From the NCBI GenBank assembly GCA_015680685.1, contig MNCI01008572.1, positions 97,951 through 161,950 on the forward strand: a stretch of DNA of 64,000 nucleotides, written 5' to 3'. The translations under genes and the position numbers were made by a program. This stretch comes from Gnetum montanum (Eukaryota > Streptophyta > Gnetopsida > Gnetales > Gnetaceae). Of this stretch, positions 1 through 12,844 are shown in pieces. The notes beneath the pieces were generated by a model, which was not told the origin of the DNA, searched no databases, and was given only the letters and a program-made list of their open reading frames with translations. How positions within the stretch are numbered: the first letter of the stretch is position 1; each line of letters starts with the position of its first letter.

Positions 1-42
1 ATACGAATGGACCAATATTAAGTCAAAGTGTATGTGTGTATG

Positions 43-862
43 TGATGAGTCACGATATCGGACCCTCAATATTAGATACGCGATATGAGAGATGTCGAAG
101 TGATATCAGACATGCGATGTTGGAACCTATCTCAGTGCCTATAAATAAGAGACAAGGGGCACTTGATTTGGCATTAGTTTTAGTCCCTTAGCTGAAATCT
201 TGCAGTTTTTCCCTTCCAGGGTTAGAATTATTTCTGAGTGCCTGTAGTAGGAGTCATAAAGTGAATGGATCTCTATTCAAGCATTGTGTACCTAACCATA
301 CCTTGTGTCCGAAAATAAAGACAAACTTTGTGATAAACCATGCAACATTCAGAATAGCTTAATTATTTCATTTAAATGTTATTTACTATTATTTGCTACC
401 CTCATTAGTTACTTAATATTATTTCTATTGAATTGTTAATTATCAACAAATTAGCACACTCAGTACAACCACTTCAAGCATACGTGGAACACTTGGTAAC
501 CCGTTTGGTAATCCCAATAGTGTTACACTGGTTTAGGATGTGTTCGGCAAGTGGGAACGGATGCTGGTGATAGGACTAGTTAGAGAATAGTTGATTAGTT
601 AAATCAAATTAGTTACTAAATTATTTCATTACCCCATTTTAAGCACCAAGAATATAAAACATAAAAAGCATAAAAATCATATACCTCAAGTTTACTTAAC
701 CATACAATTGTGCCTTACAAGTAAGCTTGGGAAGATAATGATTGCATAAATCATCCTTGTTCTGTGTAAGCGCATAAGCACTTAATCCTTGGAGTTCGAC
801 TGGATCACCCGTGAATGCTCGTATTCGTATGGTTGAGCATAGGGGTACCTTGCTGTTCATAA
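43..862 (+). repeat. 5' LTR of A1
   Basis: It matches 9176-10020 over its whole length. It starts TGATGAGTCAC and ends TCATAA directly before the primer site; the sister family ends TCATCA, so the terminal CA is mutated here. A TATAAATA box lies at 140-147 and an AATAAA signal at 314-319, which splits the LTR into a short U3, R and a long U5. Many differences from the 3' copy are C/T or G/A, for example CACGATATCGG against CACAATATTGG. Confidence 0.9.
140..147 (+). promoter_or_regulatory. TATA box of A1 5' LTR
   Basis: TATAAATA sits about 100 bases inside the LTR, just after a run of ATATC/GATAT-type motifs. The same box occurs at 9286-9293 in the 3' LTR. Transcription would be expected to start about 30 bases downstream, with polyadenylation governed by AATAAA at 314-319. 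Confidence 0.75.
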
Positions 863-863
863 T

Positions 864-881
864 TGGCACCGTTGCTGAGGA
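864..881 (+). other. Primer binding site, tRNA-Asp type, A1
   Basis: TGGCACCGTTGCTGAGGA follows the LTR after one base. It matches the complement of the 3' end of plant tRNA-Asp (TGGCGCCGTTGCCGGGGA), the usual Athila primer, at 15 of 18 positions. All three mismatches are transitions, two of them at CpG sites. Confidence 0.8.
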
Positions 882-999
882 TTTTGTTATTTGTGCACTA
901 ATTAGAACTTAGGAAATCCTTCCATTGTTGAAATGAACCCTTAGGGTTAGTTATCCTACAATCATCGAAAAAGGAGTATTGCATACTGAATAATCAATC

Positions 1000-3330
1000 A
1001 TGTCTCCTTCTTCTTATGAAAATGCTTCACCGCTTAAGTTTAACACCATGAATAATCAGAGGCAGAGTGCACAAGATAATTTGCTAGTACCCTAATAGTT
1101 TCGCTTGGTATACGCTCATCCTGATGAGTATGTACCAGACTTTACCTTTATCCTCTACCAGGATGAACAGTTGTGATGGCATGATTTATAAGATAACATT
1201 GTGTTACCTCCCAATCGCTCAATCCCAAGCATGCTTATTTGTGCTCTCACATGAATTGGTATGCAGCACTTACAGGTAGAGTACATTATGCATGAACACA
1301 ACTCAAGAGAGTATCAACCCATAGAGGCACAATGCCAAAGAAACCTACAACAAGAGAGACATTACAAATCTATGAAGGGAAAGTGGTCTCGGGATGTCCC
1401 GTATGTCCTAAGTGAAAATGAGGGTGATGAACCTGCTTCGGGAGGTTTTCCACAAAATGATGTTCCTCTTGTTGACTTCGGTCAAGGAGTTGTGTATCAG
1501 AATCTTCACTCAACTATTCATAACCCAGGTTCTAATACCAATGGACACAAAGGATCTGAAAAAGAAACATGAACACATGACGATGATGGACATTTCGATC
1601 ATAACTGCAACCAAGGTTGTGACTACCAAAGATAAAGTGACAGGTACCATCACGGTGCTAGTCCTCCTTCCTCTTCACCTTCATCATCTCCTTCCCCCTC
1701 TCATTCGGGATCTTAATGTAGTCGCAAAGTGAAAGACCATGAGGACAATGGTAAGCAGAATAGAGATCATAGACAAAACAGTCGAGAAAGGGGATGAGGG
1801 CATTCAAGAGAGACACACCATAAAAGAAGGAAGAGTAGGGAATAGCATAGGCCTCATAGACACCATAGAAAATATGATCATGATGAACCCCTACTCGCCA
1901 CCCGAAGTATGTTAGATATAACATAGGTTGTTAGGATTCCAACAAGGCACCAAAAGGACAGTAGGATCAAATGACTAGACATGAACAACATCCCACGATT
2001 TGAAGGGGGATACAATGATGATCCTCAAAGCCATCTACAAACATTTCATGATGTATGTGCCTTGAAAAATATAGAAAAAAGATGGCAAAAACTAAAGTTG
2101 TTTACACAGATACTAATCAAGGAAGCAGAAAGCTGGTATCGATCCTTAGAACCAGAATCCATTCGTCGGTGGAATACCATGTTAGACCTATTCAACGATA
2201 AGTATCAAATGTACTTTCAAGTGTCCAACCTACATAAGCAAATCCAAGGATGGAAACAAGGAGGACACAAACCCTTGGATGCTACCATGGGCCAATATTA
2301 TGCATTATTAAATCATTGCCCTAGCCATGGTTACTTGCAAATGGAATAGCTACACCATCTCGTAGATGGGCTTAGGTACGAAATGCGAAGAACCCTTGGG
2401 ACTTATGCCCAAGGAAGACTATTTGAGCTCAGAGCCCATCAAATACAAAGATTTTTGGAGCAAGTTGCCAAGGAGGAAGGTGAGTTGATAAAAAGAGAAA
2501 GTGTGGAGGAGTACAATAGAGATCCTTCCCTCCAAAAGAAGGAGATTAGATTTTGCAAAGATGACGAAGAGTCACCACTTGAAGAGATGGTGAGTAGAAA
2601 GACTTTGCCTATTCAAAAATTTGCATCCAAAGTATCGGCAAAGGTAGATCAAATGTGGAACTCCCTAGATGATAAATTTCAAACCGTTCTAAAAATAGTA
2701 GAGGAGTCCAGAGAACAAAGTAGTGACCAAGAGAGAAGGAAAAAGAAAGAAGCTGAGTATGCACGTAACAAGGGTAAGGGCAAAGTTTCGTCATTGAAAA
2801 GGTTGTGGATTTGGACATAGATAATGATGGCAGATGTAAAATTTGCCAATATGACCATCCTAAAGAATGTTGTCCAGTAGTGTCACATCTGCAAGAGTCT
2901 GGGGTGTATGCACTAAACCCACGATTAAATAGACAACAAACACCCAAAAGGTTACCTTATCCTTAAGGTAACACAAAGCAGTTTCACCAACCCTTGACAT
3001 ATTGTTCGAGTGGATCTCCACCACAACTGAATGAATAGTATCAATAATGGCAACACCCACAAGCATGTGGAATGCCATTACCATGTCAACAATACCCTTA
3101 CCATCAACTTGACCCATATGGGTACTATGTTCAGCAGCCAATCTCTCCACGTGACTCTACTAGTCACGTTGCTCCTCAGCCTCACTACTAGATCCATGAG
3201 TACTATAGAACTCCTTCTCCTAGGAGTGATGTTCCACATACGTACTATCCTTCTCATCCGACTGCATCTCTTCCACCCTTAGCTCCATTACCACCTTCTC
3301 CAACTATGCAGGGTGAGCTTCCTGCCCAAC
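1000..3330 (+). pseudogene. gag: gag of A1 (capsid and zinc knuckle), decayed
   Basis: This is the structural protein that would form the cytoplasmic particle. The ATG at 1000 aligns with the gag start of A2 (15377). The frame runs through 1261-1572 (FPQNDVPL segment). The retrotransposon gag core at 1981-2820 has FEGGYNDDPQSHLQTFHD, a WYRSLEPESI block and VDGLRYEMRRTLGTYAQGR. A short Cys/His knuckle (CKICQYDHP...C) lies near 2838-2880, and a Gln/Pro-rich stretch follows. Stops are common; near 1090 a TAATAG replaces the CAACAG of A2. Between 1573 and 1980 the frame is broken but the sequence still aligns with A2. Confidence 0.75.
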
Positions 3331-3499
3331 CGTAACAACATAATGCTACAAGGGCTGTCAGCTCTCAACCTACTATTGGTTTGGATAACTAATCAAAGAA
3401 GAGACCTTTCCTTAGAACCAACAGTCCAACCAAGTCCTTACAATCACAAGCGACTATTTATTCAAACATCTCATTATCATTTGAATCTTTGGAGCTTCC

Positions 3500-4320
3500 T
3501 TCAAACCAAAAATTGCACCCAATGCACATGGTCATGTTGGCTCATGCCATCACCAATTGGATTAAGGCTGGTCATCTTCCTAGGAAATTCTCTGATCCTG
3601 AAAGTCCTCTTATATATTTGCAAATCACTAGGAATGATCCTTGAAAAGCTCTTTTGGATTCAGGTTCTAGTGTTAACTTAATCTCTCAAGAAATGTACAA
3701 AACATGAAATGTGCCTCCACTAAAAAAGAGTAACATTCATTTAGAGTTGGCTGACTAGTCCATCACTGTCCCATTAGGACTAGTGAAGGACATTGTCACC
3801 ACTATTTGTTGATGGTCGTATCTAGCCGATTTCCTAGTGATCCAAGTCAACAACTGTAAGGGGGACTTCCCAATCATAATGGAAAGGACATGGATAAGTA
3901 CGATTGATGCATGCCTAGGAATATGTGATCTTTCCCTAGAAATATCAAAAGAAAATGCATTTGGAAAGATCAAGAAGAAGAAAGTTCCATGCATTGCATA
4001 CAGTGACACAAGGTGCAATTGCGTGCAAAAGTCCTAGTTTGTACAACCCTTAAAATTGCCTGCATGCAACCAGTGTGCACAAGTAACTAATATACAAAGA
4101 TGCATGTATGCAGCAACCACAAGATAGAAAGGCACCCAATGGTTGACAGCTGACCAAGAAAGTAATTGAACCTTATGCATGGAACCAGCTGAGAGCTTAA
4201 CTTGTGCCTATATCGATAGCATAGATGCATTAGAGCAAGTCCACTACCAACTTCCAAGTACTAACACTAAAAATATCAATTAGGGAAAGCTGGAAATCCT
4301 TGATGAGTTTAAGCAAGAGC
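3500..4320 (+). pseudogene. Retropepsin-like protease region of A1
   Basis: The aspartic protease would cleave Gag-Pol. The active-site triplet is intact in LLDSGSSVNLIS near 3655-3695, and the flap/hydrophobic region follows in VVNNCKGDFPIIM-type sequence (3837-3900). The segment aligns with the longer open protease region of A2 at 17835-18701. Stops at about 3643, 3707 and 3757 break the frame. Downstream, 4040-4320 is a poorly conserved linker to RT. Confidence 0.7.
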
Positions 4321-4329
4321 CCCTCGAAT

Positions 4330-5800
4330 TAAAATCATTGCCCACTGATATGGAGTATACATTTCTCAAGAATGGGAAACCAATAATCATTAATTCTAAG
4401 CTTGCTCCTCAACAAAAAGAACGACTACTAAAGATGATAAAAAAATGGTTAAAAGCCTTTGCTTGGTCATATCTTGAATTAATTAGAATAGATCCTAGGA
4501 TATGCCAACATAGAATTTACACTGACCCCTCCATGAAGCATCAATAACAACTGCAAAGGCAATTGAACCCAAATCTTAAGCAAGTGATGAAAGAAGAAAT
4601 TGAACAACTTCTAAAAGCTGGGTTCATCTACCCCAATGCTGACAGTGAATGGGTTAGTCCATTAGTCATTGTGCCTAAAAAGGGAGGTAAATGGAGGATG
4701 TGTATAGACTTTAGGCTATTGAACATGGCAACATTTAAAGACCATTTCCCATTTCCATTCATTGACCAAGTCTTAGATAGCATTGTAGGGCATTGCTATT
4801 ATAGTTTTCTAGATGGTTGTAGTGGGTACAATCAAATTCAAATAGCACTAGAAGACCAAACCAAGACTACATTCACAAGTCCTTCAGGGACATTTGCATA
4901 TAGGTAGATGCTGTTTGGCTTATGCAATGCCCCAGCAACATTTCAATGTCTAGTTCAAGCATATTTCAGTAGCAAATAGGGAATGGTGTGGAGGTCTTTA
5001 TGGATGATTTCTCCACCTATGGAGCGGACTTCAAATAAGCATCGAATTGATTAGATCAAGTATTAAAACAATGTGTAGAAACTAACCTAAGGCTCAACTG
5101 GCAAAAAAGCCACTTAATGGTCCAAGAGGGCATTGTATTAGGGCATAAGATTTTACAAATAGGGATAGAGGTACATCCTGAAAAGATTAAAGTCATCCAA
5201 GAAATTACTTGTCAACTTGAAACTGTAAAAGATGCCTGATCATTCCTTGGACATATTGGCTATTATAGATGCTTCATCGAGAACTTTTTAAAGATTGTGA
5301 AACCATTGGTAGAATTAACAAAGAAGGATGTACCCTTTGAATGGACCAAGGAATGTGAGCTATCTTTCCAAACCTTGAACTAGAAGCTCATAGAAACACC
5401 CATTCTACAAGCTCCCAACTGGTCCAGAACATTCCATATAATGACTGACGCATCCAATTTTACTTTAGGAGTCATACTTACACAGTTAGATGACTTAAGA
5501 TGTCCCTATTACATTCATTGTGCAAGTCAAAATGTTCATGGTGCACAACTCAACTATACCATAATAGAAAAAGAGTTAATGACTGTGGTATTTTCACTAG
5601 AAAAATTTAGGCACTATGTATTAGGCTATATAAAGTATTTGTACACATAGATCATAGTGCAAACTGGTTTCTTATGAATAAACCAACGATGAGCCCTCAT
5701 GTCATACACTGACTGGTGATCTTGCAAGAGTTCGATATCACAATAGTAAATTGTAAAGGCACTGATAATGTTGTTGCCGATCATTTATCTCGGTTGTGAT
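4330..5800 (+). pseudogene. pol: Reverse transcriptase and RNase H of A1
   Basis: The RT fingers and palm are seen in order: AGFIYPNADSEWVSP, KGGKWRMCIDFRLLN, KDHFPFPFIDQVLD, FLDGCSGYNQIQIA, and after a stop FGLCNAPATFQ. The catalytic box VFMDDFSTYG (usual YxDD/FxDD) is present near 4990-5025 but in a shifted frame. RNase H follows: MTDASNFTLGVILTQ (5441), the conserved ELMTVVFSLEKFRHYVLG stretch, then broken C-terminal sequence to about 5800. Because key residues survive but the frame does not, this is a once functional, now dead polymerase. Confidence 0.85.
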
Positions 5801-6049
5801 GGGACAAAAAAGAGGACAAATACCTAATTTCTGATCACTTCCCTAATAAACTCCTCTTTGTAGGCGTAGTAAACAATCAATCACCGATAGATACAAACTG
5901 GTATAGCAGCATTCTTACTTATCTTCTCACGCAAGAAACACCACAAGGGCTAGACATTAAAAAGAAGCAATAGTTTCTCCACCAAGTTAAACATTTCATG
6001 GAAATCAACTGACACCTTTACAAGGTGTGTTTTGATGGCTTAGTCTAAT

Positions 6050-7130
6050 GGTGTGTTCCCGATGTAGATCAATTGCAAATTCTCCAAGATGCTCATGAGG
6101 GCCCTTGTGGGGGTCATTATGTTAGGATATGAATAGCCATTAAAATCTTGCTTGCGAGATATTATTGGCCTACATTATTTCAACATACCCATCATTTTAT
6201 CCAATCTTGTTAGTGCTGCCAACGTGATGGGAGAATAACTACTAGAATGGAGGGTCCACAACAATGGATTCAACCCTTAGAACCCTTTGACATATGAGGA
6301 ATTGATTTTATGGGGCCTATTACACCAATGTCCAATGGAAAAGCATACATTTTTGTTGCTATTGACTATTTTACAAAGTGGGCAGAAGTAGCCACTATTA
6401 CGGACTATACATCATCTACCACTGCACGATTTGTCCAACAACAAATCATAAACAGGTTTGGCATGCCTTGTGCACTTATTTCTAATAATGGTACACACTT
6501 TATAGGTGCAATGTTTTTGAAATTGATACAATGCTTAGGAGTTGAGCATAAACTAACTACACCATATCATCCTCAAGCGAATGATCAAGCCGAAGTCACC
6601 AATAGGGAGATCACAAAAATATTGACATGGACCATTCGCAAATATAGGCAAGACTGGAGTACCAAACTAAACCATGCTCTTTGGGCCTATCACTCCACGT
6701 GAAAACTCCCTATAGGCTATTCTTCCTATGAGTTGATGTATGGTAAACTTCCAACACTTCCTATCTAAGCTGAGCTCCGTATACTATCTATAGCATGTGA
6801 CCTTAACCTTGACCTCAGTCTAGTGCAAAAGGAATGGTTAATGGACCTTAACTTGCTGATGAAAATTGACTAGTTGTCCTATTATCCAATGAACTACACA
6901 AGGTCTTTAAAAAACAACATCATGATCGAAGAATTAGAAAAGTCAAATACCAACTAGGAGATAGGGTTCTTTATTGGAATCCCGCACATGTACCACAATG
7001 AACTAAATTTCAAATGCTATGGGAAGGACCTTATATCATTCATGAAACTTTTCCTTCAAGGGCCATGATGATCTATAACCTTGAAATCCTAGATAAGAAG
7101 TTATTGGTCAACATCCAACAAACCAAACCT
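6050..7130 (+). pseudogene. Integrase of A1
   Basis: The sequence shows a zinc-binding HHCC-like region (about 6090-6240: RYYWPTLFQHTHHF then C..C), the core GIDFMGPITPMSNGKAY (first catalytic Asp kept), LISNNGTHFIG (second Asp changed to Asn) and HPQANDQAEVTNREI (Glu kept). A C-terminal LWAYHST segment is followed by PIGYSSYELMYGKLP after a stop. The Asp-to-Asn change (GAT to AAT) would abolish strand transfer independently of the stops. Confidence 0.85.
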
Positions 7131-8920
7131 TTCCATGAGCCCAAAATGGCTAGTACTAACACTACCTCTGTTGATGGATAGCCCTGCTCATTATTTCAGA
7201 TCTCCTCCTTCCAACTCAGTCATGGGGGAGATGGCCACCAATACGAATTATTCTAAGCCCTTATTTTCTTTTTCATTTTTTGTTTTACATATTTTTTATC
7301 TTTATTTTTCTTGTTTTACACCATCGTTAGCATTTTTACTATTTCTTTCTCTGTTACATTTTGTTTGATTTATTCTCACTCGTCACATAATAAGTGCTCA
7401 TGATGGTGGGTTGTACTATAATAGTGATTGATTGCTAATGTTTGTTTTTTACCTTTGACTTTCAATGTTGATGCTAAGATATGGTTTCTTTTGATAAAAA
7501 AGACCATGAGTTCACGTCATCCATTCATTCATTCAACTCTATGGTCTCCTTTGTTTTGGAAATGTACTATCCCTTTTTCTAATCAAACTTATTAATGAAT
7601 TTGTGGCTTGGTATTCTTCAAACCAAGGAAAGATTTAAATGGATTGAAAAGGGTATGACTTCAAGGGGATTCGACGCATTAGTGTTGGCTATTCTCTTGG
7701 GTACCTGGATGTTTTTCATAGGTTTTCTGCTATTCTACTAACAACTAATACCAGGAGGTTGAATAAATCAAATAAGTCTTTGCATGGTGTGGTTTCCAGT
7801 TAAAAAAATACAAACTTGTGGGAATCCAAAGCATACCCCTTAGACACAATAAAGGAACATGGGCTACAAGCACTAGTTATGGCATTGGAAAGACATGTTA
7901 CCCATGCCTGAAGGTTCCCTTTAACTAAGGCCCTTTCTCGCTTCCTGCTTCTCTATCTTCCTCTTGTTGGAATGGTGGTTGCTTTGTGGAAGCATTCTCG
8001 TTCCTTTAGGAGGATTGGTTGGTCACGGGTGTTGATGCTAGATCATTGAATGTGGTTAGTTTTAATCTAGATTTGGGCTAAATTTTATTAAGTCACCTTA
8101 ACCACATAATACAAAATGGACTTTATGTAACCTTGATTTTGGGATTCCATTCCATTCTCTCTTCTCTTTCCATATTGCTTTCCATATTCCATCTCATTGA
8201 TGATTTTATGATTAGTTTATATCTTGGTCAACACATTGTTATTCTTTGGTAAATTCTTGTGGGTGAATTCTTAACTATTGCTTCCATATTTCATTCCTAG
8301 AGCCTACAGACTCTTTGGTTTGTGGGTGTGTCAGGGCATAAAGGGCATTAGCCTACTTTGGGGAGGATGCACTAGAATTCCTTTTTGGTGAAATTGTTAA
8401 GTTCTTTTCCTTAAACTTTTCTTGCACTCAACTATTTCTCATTTCACCCCATCTATGACATCCTTATTTTCTACCCTTCTATGCCTTTTTATTGGCTTCA
8501 CCATTGCTATTTCTCTAATCTTCCTTGTTCTTTCATTTTCCATCTTATTGTTATCAAAAGTTTGCTCTTAGTCATGGGGGCCTATCGCAAATTTTTTCAT
8601 TTCATTACTTATCTCACCCCTACACTTTGGGTAGTTATCAAGTTACAAACCTCTAACCCAGTATTTTCCATACCCACAACCTAGCCAATGTGCTTCATAG
8701 TGAGGCAAGGTATCAATTACATTATATGTTATCTATCCTTGCTAATTTGTGACTGTGTTGTGTGTGCAAATGGCAATCACATGAACAATGGATTGGGATA
8801 AGAGGTAGCACTTAGGATGGACTAGAGCAAGAGCAATTACGCAAGGAAAAAGCTTGGTCATGTGGCCATGGATGAACAACAGTGTACACATTTTGACATC
8901 GGTAGCAATACGTCTCATTT

Positions 8921-8960
<40 letters not shown>

Positions 8961-9159
8961 AAGCTATCAAATTAGGGTTTAAATGTCATCTATGTACAAT
9001 GTTTACCACAATGGTTATAAACATCAATGTTGTAATATATTTGTTGATTCGTTCACCAAGCACTTTGAGTCTATTATTCCATGTCACTGTTAGTCATCAT
9101 TCAGTCAATAATCCCATACCTTTCTAATATTTTGTAAGGAACTCGAGGATGAGCTTTCA
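7131..9159 (+). other. 3' noncoding spacer of A1
   Basis: No credible ORF is seen in about 2 kb between integrase and the polypurine tract. The spacer is T-rich and aligns piecewise with 18702-19034 and 37564-39112 of A2, so it is a family feature and not random flank. Markers shared by both are CAGTCATGGGGGAGATGGCC near 7215, the GCATGGTGTGG box near 7785, and a dinucleotide CT run. Other Athila elements often carry an env-like ORF here; this family lacks it. Confidence 0.65.
8925..8959 (+). repeat. (CT)n microsatellite in A1 spacer
   Basis: About 17 CT units. The orthologous place in A2 (38897-38918) has only short, interrupted TCTC runs, so the array expanded in one copy. Confidence 0.9.
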
Positions 9160-9175
9160 TTCAGTCGTGGGGGTG
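9160..9175 (+). other. Polypurine tract region of A1
   Basis: TTCAGTCGTGGGGGTG immediately precedes the 3' LTR. The same CAGTCGTGGGGGTA box precedes the minus-strand LTR at 57585, and CAGTCATGAGGGTA precedes the A2 3' LTR, which supports a role as plus-strand primer. Confidence 0.65.
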
Positions 9176-10020
9176 TGATGAGTCACAATATTGGACCCTA
9201 ATATCAGGCCCTCGATATTGGATACACGATATCAAAGATGCCGAAGTGATATCTGACATGCGATGTCGGAACCTATCTCGTTGCCTATAAATAAGAGACA
9301 AGGGGTACTTAGTTTAGCATTAGTTTTAGTCCCTTAGCAGAACTCTTGCATTTTTTCTCTTCCAGGGTTAGAATTATTTCTAAGTGCCTGCAGTAGGAGT
9401 CATAAAGTAAATAGATCTCTATTTGAGCATTGTGTACCTGAGCATACCTTATGTCTGGAAATAAATATGAACTTTGTGATAAACCTTGCAACTTTCAGAA
9501 TAGCTTAATTATTTCATTTAAATGTTATTTATTGTTATTTTCTACCCTCATTAGTTACTTAATGTTATTTCTATTGAATTGTTAATTATCAATGAATTAG
9601 CACACTCAATATGACCACTTCGAGCATACATGGAACACTTGGTAACCTAGTAACAATTAGCGTTTGGTAATCCTAGTAGTATTACACTGGTTCAGGATGT
9701 GTTCGGCAAGTGGGAATTGATGCTGGTGATAGGACTAGTTAGAGAATAGTTGATTAGTTAAATCAAAGTAGTTATTAAATTATTTCATTTCCCCATTTTA
9801 AGCACCAAGAACATAAAACATAAAAAGCATAAAAATCATATACCTCAAGTTTACTTAACCATACAATTGTGCCTTACAAGTAAGCCTGGGAAGACAACGG
9901 TCACATAAATCATCCTTATTCTATGTAAGTGCATAAGCACTTAATCCTTGGAGCTCAACCAGATTACACGTGAACGCTCGTATTCGTATGGTTGAGCATA
10001 GGGTACCTCACCACTCATTA
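9176..10020 (+). repeat. 3' LTR of A1
   Basis: It is the direct repeat of 43-862, with TATAAATA at 9286-9293 and an AATAAA-type signal near 9460. It is slightly longer than the 5' copy because of small indels, including an extra block near 9645-9660. It ends CTCATTA before the GTGTG flank. Confidence 0.9.
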
Positions 10021-10025
10021 GTGTG

Positions 10026-12840
10026 TGTGTAAGAAATTGAAGAAGAAGGAAGGATAACAAGAGTGAAACAACCTATTATGACAAAAAAAAGTATAAAAAG
10101 TTATTCATATGTCTCTTATTCAAAGAAATACCATTAACGTTTATAGTTTCATTGATCAAATATTCTAAAATATCAATTATTGAAATAAATATGTTTCTTT
10201 TACATTCTTAAGAACAAAAACATTTAACATGTTATCAAAGCAAGGGGAAGGTAAAAGACTAAACTAAGATAAGGATTCTACAAAGAAGAGGAAAGATGAG
10301 AATATGGATGATCTAACAAATTCTATGCATAATATTTCATTAAATGAAGATGATAAAAATTTTCTAATAATCTTGGTGAACAAGATTATCAAAATTAATA
10401 CAAAGAAATTAATAATAAAGAACTATAAAACCTAGAGACAATGAATGAGGATAATCTTACGTGCAAGCTCATTATGGCATGTGGTTCCAGTCCAAATTTT
10501 ATATTGGATGATAATTAGAAAAGAGAATAGAATGATATGACTTTGAGCATCCTGTTTACAAGTATATCTAAAGAAGTATCGCACTTGGTTTATGGAAAAG
10601 AAACAACTGCAAAAATATAGGAATATTTGTACCAAATGTTGGAAAGTTTGGATAGGGGTTCAAAGGGTCATATGTTCCTAAAGTTATGAACAATGAAAAT
10701 CAAAGTAGAATAGAAATTAATAGACTTTATCAAGATATGAAGATAATTAGACTAGAATTAGAATATGTGGATGAAAATGTGGATGATGAAAAAGGAGTAA
10801 CCTATTTACTAAAAGCATTACAAGATCAATATAAATGCTTTATCCAAGCATTGAATTCACTTGATGAAAGACCAAATTTTCCAACCTTAATAGCTTGACT
10901 TCAACTATAGGAGAAAAATATGGGAATTGAGTAGAAAACAAAGAATGTAGAGCAAGTCATGTATACTCTAAAGAATAGAGAAGGGCAACCATGGAAAAAA
11001 AACTTGTTTAATAGAAAGAATGAAGGGAAAAGGTCTAATAATACTAATAGGTGAAAAGGTCGCTTCCTATGTAGAAAGAAGGAACATGAATTTAAAGATG
11101 GTTAGTTCAACATGAAAAATCCCAGATTTGCTATAGTTCAAAAAATGTTTATTAAAAGAAGAATGAGTAAATAGAATCAACAAAGAAACAACAGTAATTA
11201 TCAAAGTAATGTGCCAAAATTTACTAGAAGATGAAGTGGTTTCTATAATAAAGAACATAATGACTAAAGATTCTATGGCTAAATTCAAGCATAACACATG
11301 GTACATAGATTTAAGTTGTTCAAAACATGTTTTAGGAAACATAGATTTATGGAAGAATATATGTACTATTAATGCTAGCAAAGGTACCACACCAACTAGA
11401 TCAATTTATAAACATAAGAAAATTGGAGGCATTATCATGAAAAGTGTTGACTAACCAATTTAGATCAAGAACGTATATTATACCCTAGCCTTGAAGGGTC
11501 ATAATCTTCTCTCATTTCCTAAGCTTCTAAAATTAGAATACAAAGTCATCTTTGAATAAGATCAAGAAAATAATGTGAGATGTACTATATTGAAAGATAC
11601 TTCACAAAAAAAATTAGCAAAGACCATGAAAACAAATCATAATTTTAAACTGCATCTTATAAGAGAAGTAATTCATGCTACTATTTTGTTTAGATAAATC
11701 ATGACATGCAAGACATGGGTACATGAATACAAGTTATATGTAGAAACTGCAATATTTCTCTATTAGTTTTTCATAGTTGAATTTAAAAAAAGACACATTT
11801 TGCAAGTCTTTTGCAGTAGAAAAGTAAATAAGACTAAATTTTTCCTTGATGCAAAGAACAAAGACTAGATCAAAACTAGAAATTTTATAGTTAGATGTCA
11901 GCTTGTATAGAAATATAACATCTCTTGGAGCATCAGCATACTTTGGAACCTATATTAATGAAGTCAATTATAAAGGTTGGATTCATATTATTAATTCTAA
12001 GAGAAGTATTCAAGACCTTTAAAGAATTCAAGGCCTTAGTGGAAAAAGAAACTAGACTTTCAATTATGAAGTTATGAATAGATAATGGATCGAAATACAA
12101 AAGCAAATAATTTCAAGAATATCTACTACAAGAAGTAATTATCTATTGGAGAATACTAACTTACTATCTTGAACAAAATGGAGTTATTGAACAAAAGAAT
12201 AGAACCATTGGTAAAATGAGTAGATACATGTTAGTTCAATCTAAATTGGATAATGCTTTTTTGGGGTAAAGCTATATGAACCACTATTCATATCATTAAT
12301 TAGAGTTCCATTATGTACCTATGGTTTGCATGTCCAAATACCGTTTGGTATGGTAGAAATCCTAAACTTATGCACTTATGTGTGTTTGGATTTGAGTATA
12401 CTATCATATATTCTCAATAACCAAGTTTAGTATTGAAACACGAGAAGGATATTTTGTAGGATATGGAATTTGTACGAAAGGATATCATATTTAGGATCCA
12501 AATCTAGAGAAGATAGTGATTGTAAGAGAAGTTATATTAAATGAAGAAGAACTGTTAGAAGAAAGAAAAAGTTATGAAATAATAGAACACATCTCTTACA
12601 AAGATTTTATAGAAGAAACTCATGTTGAATCAAAATCCTATGATTCAGAATGTGATTTTTAAAGTCCTATGAATCAAAAGAGTATGACTACAATAAATTC
12701 ATCAAAATATGAAGTTGAAACTTGGAGTAAGTTCACTCCACAATTAAATCACCTTCAATGCACTAAATCTAGATAGTATGCAAAGACAAATTTATTTGCT
12801 AGAAAAACAAGAACTAGCTATCTTCAATTAAAATTATTCA
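10026..12840 (+). mobile_element. Ty1-copia remnant lacking RT
   Basis: AT-rich decayed sequence with copia domains in order: a gag-like piece at 10686-10898 (YLLKALQDQYKCFIQALNSL), a protease-like TWYIDLSCSKHVLGNIDLWKN near 11300 (the usual DSG is changed to DLS), and an integrase core at about 12000-12250 with IDNGSKYKSK, YYLEQNGVIEQKNRTIGKM and a late FGFEY motif near 12385. No RT or RNase H follows; the sequence meets the chromovirus LTR near 12840. No LTRs were found. It is severely mutated and probably old. Confidence 0.65.
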
Positions 12841-12844
12841 AAGA

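Larger units (their letters stand above)
43..10020 (+). mobile_element. Athila-like Ty3-gypsy retrotransposon A1, complete but decayed
   Basis: Two LTRs of about 820-845 bases in direct orientation bracket a primer site, gag, protease, RT-RNase H, integrase, a noncoding spacer of about 2 kb and a polypurine tract, in that order. The RT region has Athila-type signatures: YPNADSEWVSP, KDHFPFPFIDQ, FLDGCSGYNQI and FGLCNAPATFQ. The flanks are GTATG (38-42) and GTGTG (10021-10025), a 4/5 match for a 5-base target duplication that sits in low-complexity TG sequence. Every coding domain carries stops or shifts, so the copy is dead. The Athila assignment comes from motif recall, not a tree. Confidence 0.85.
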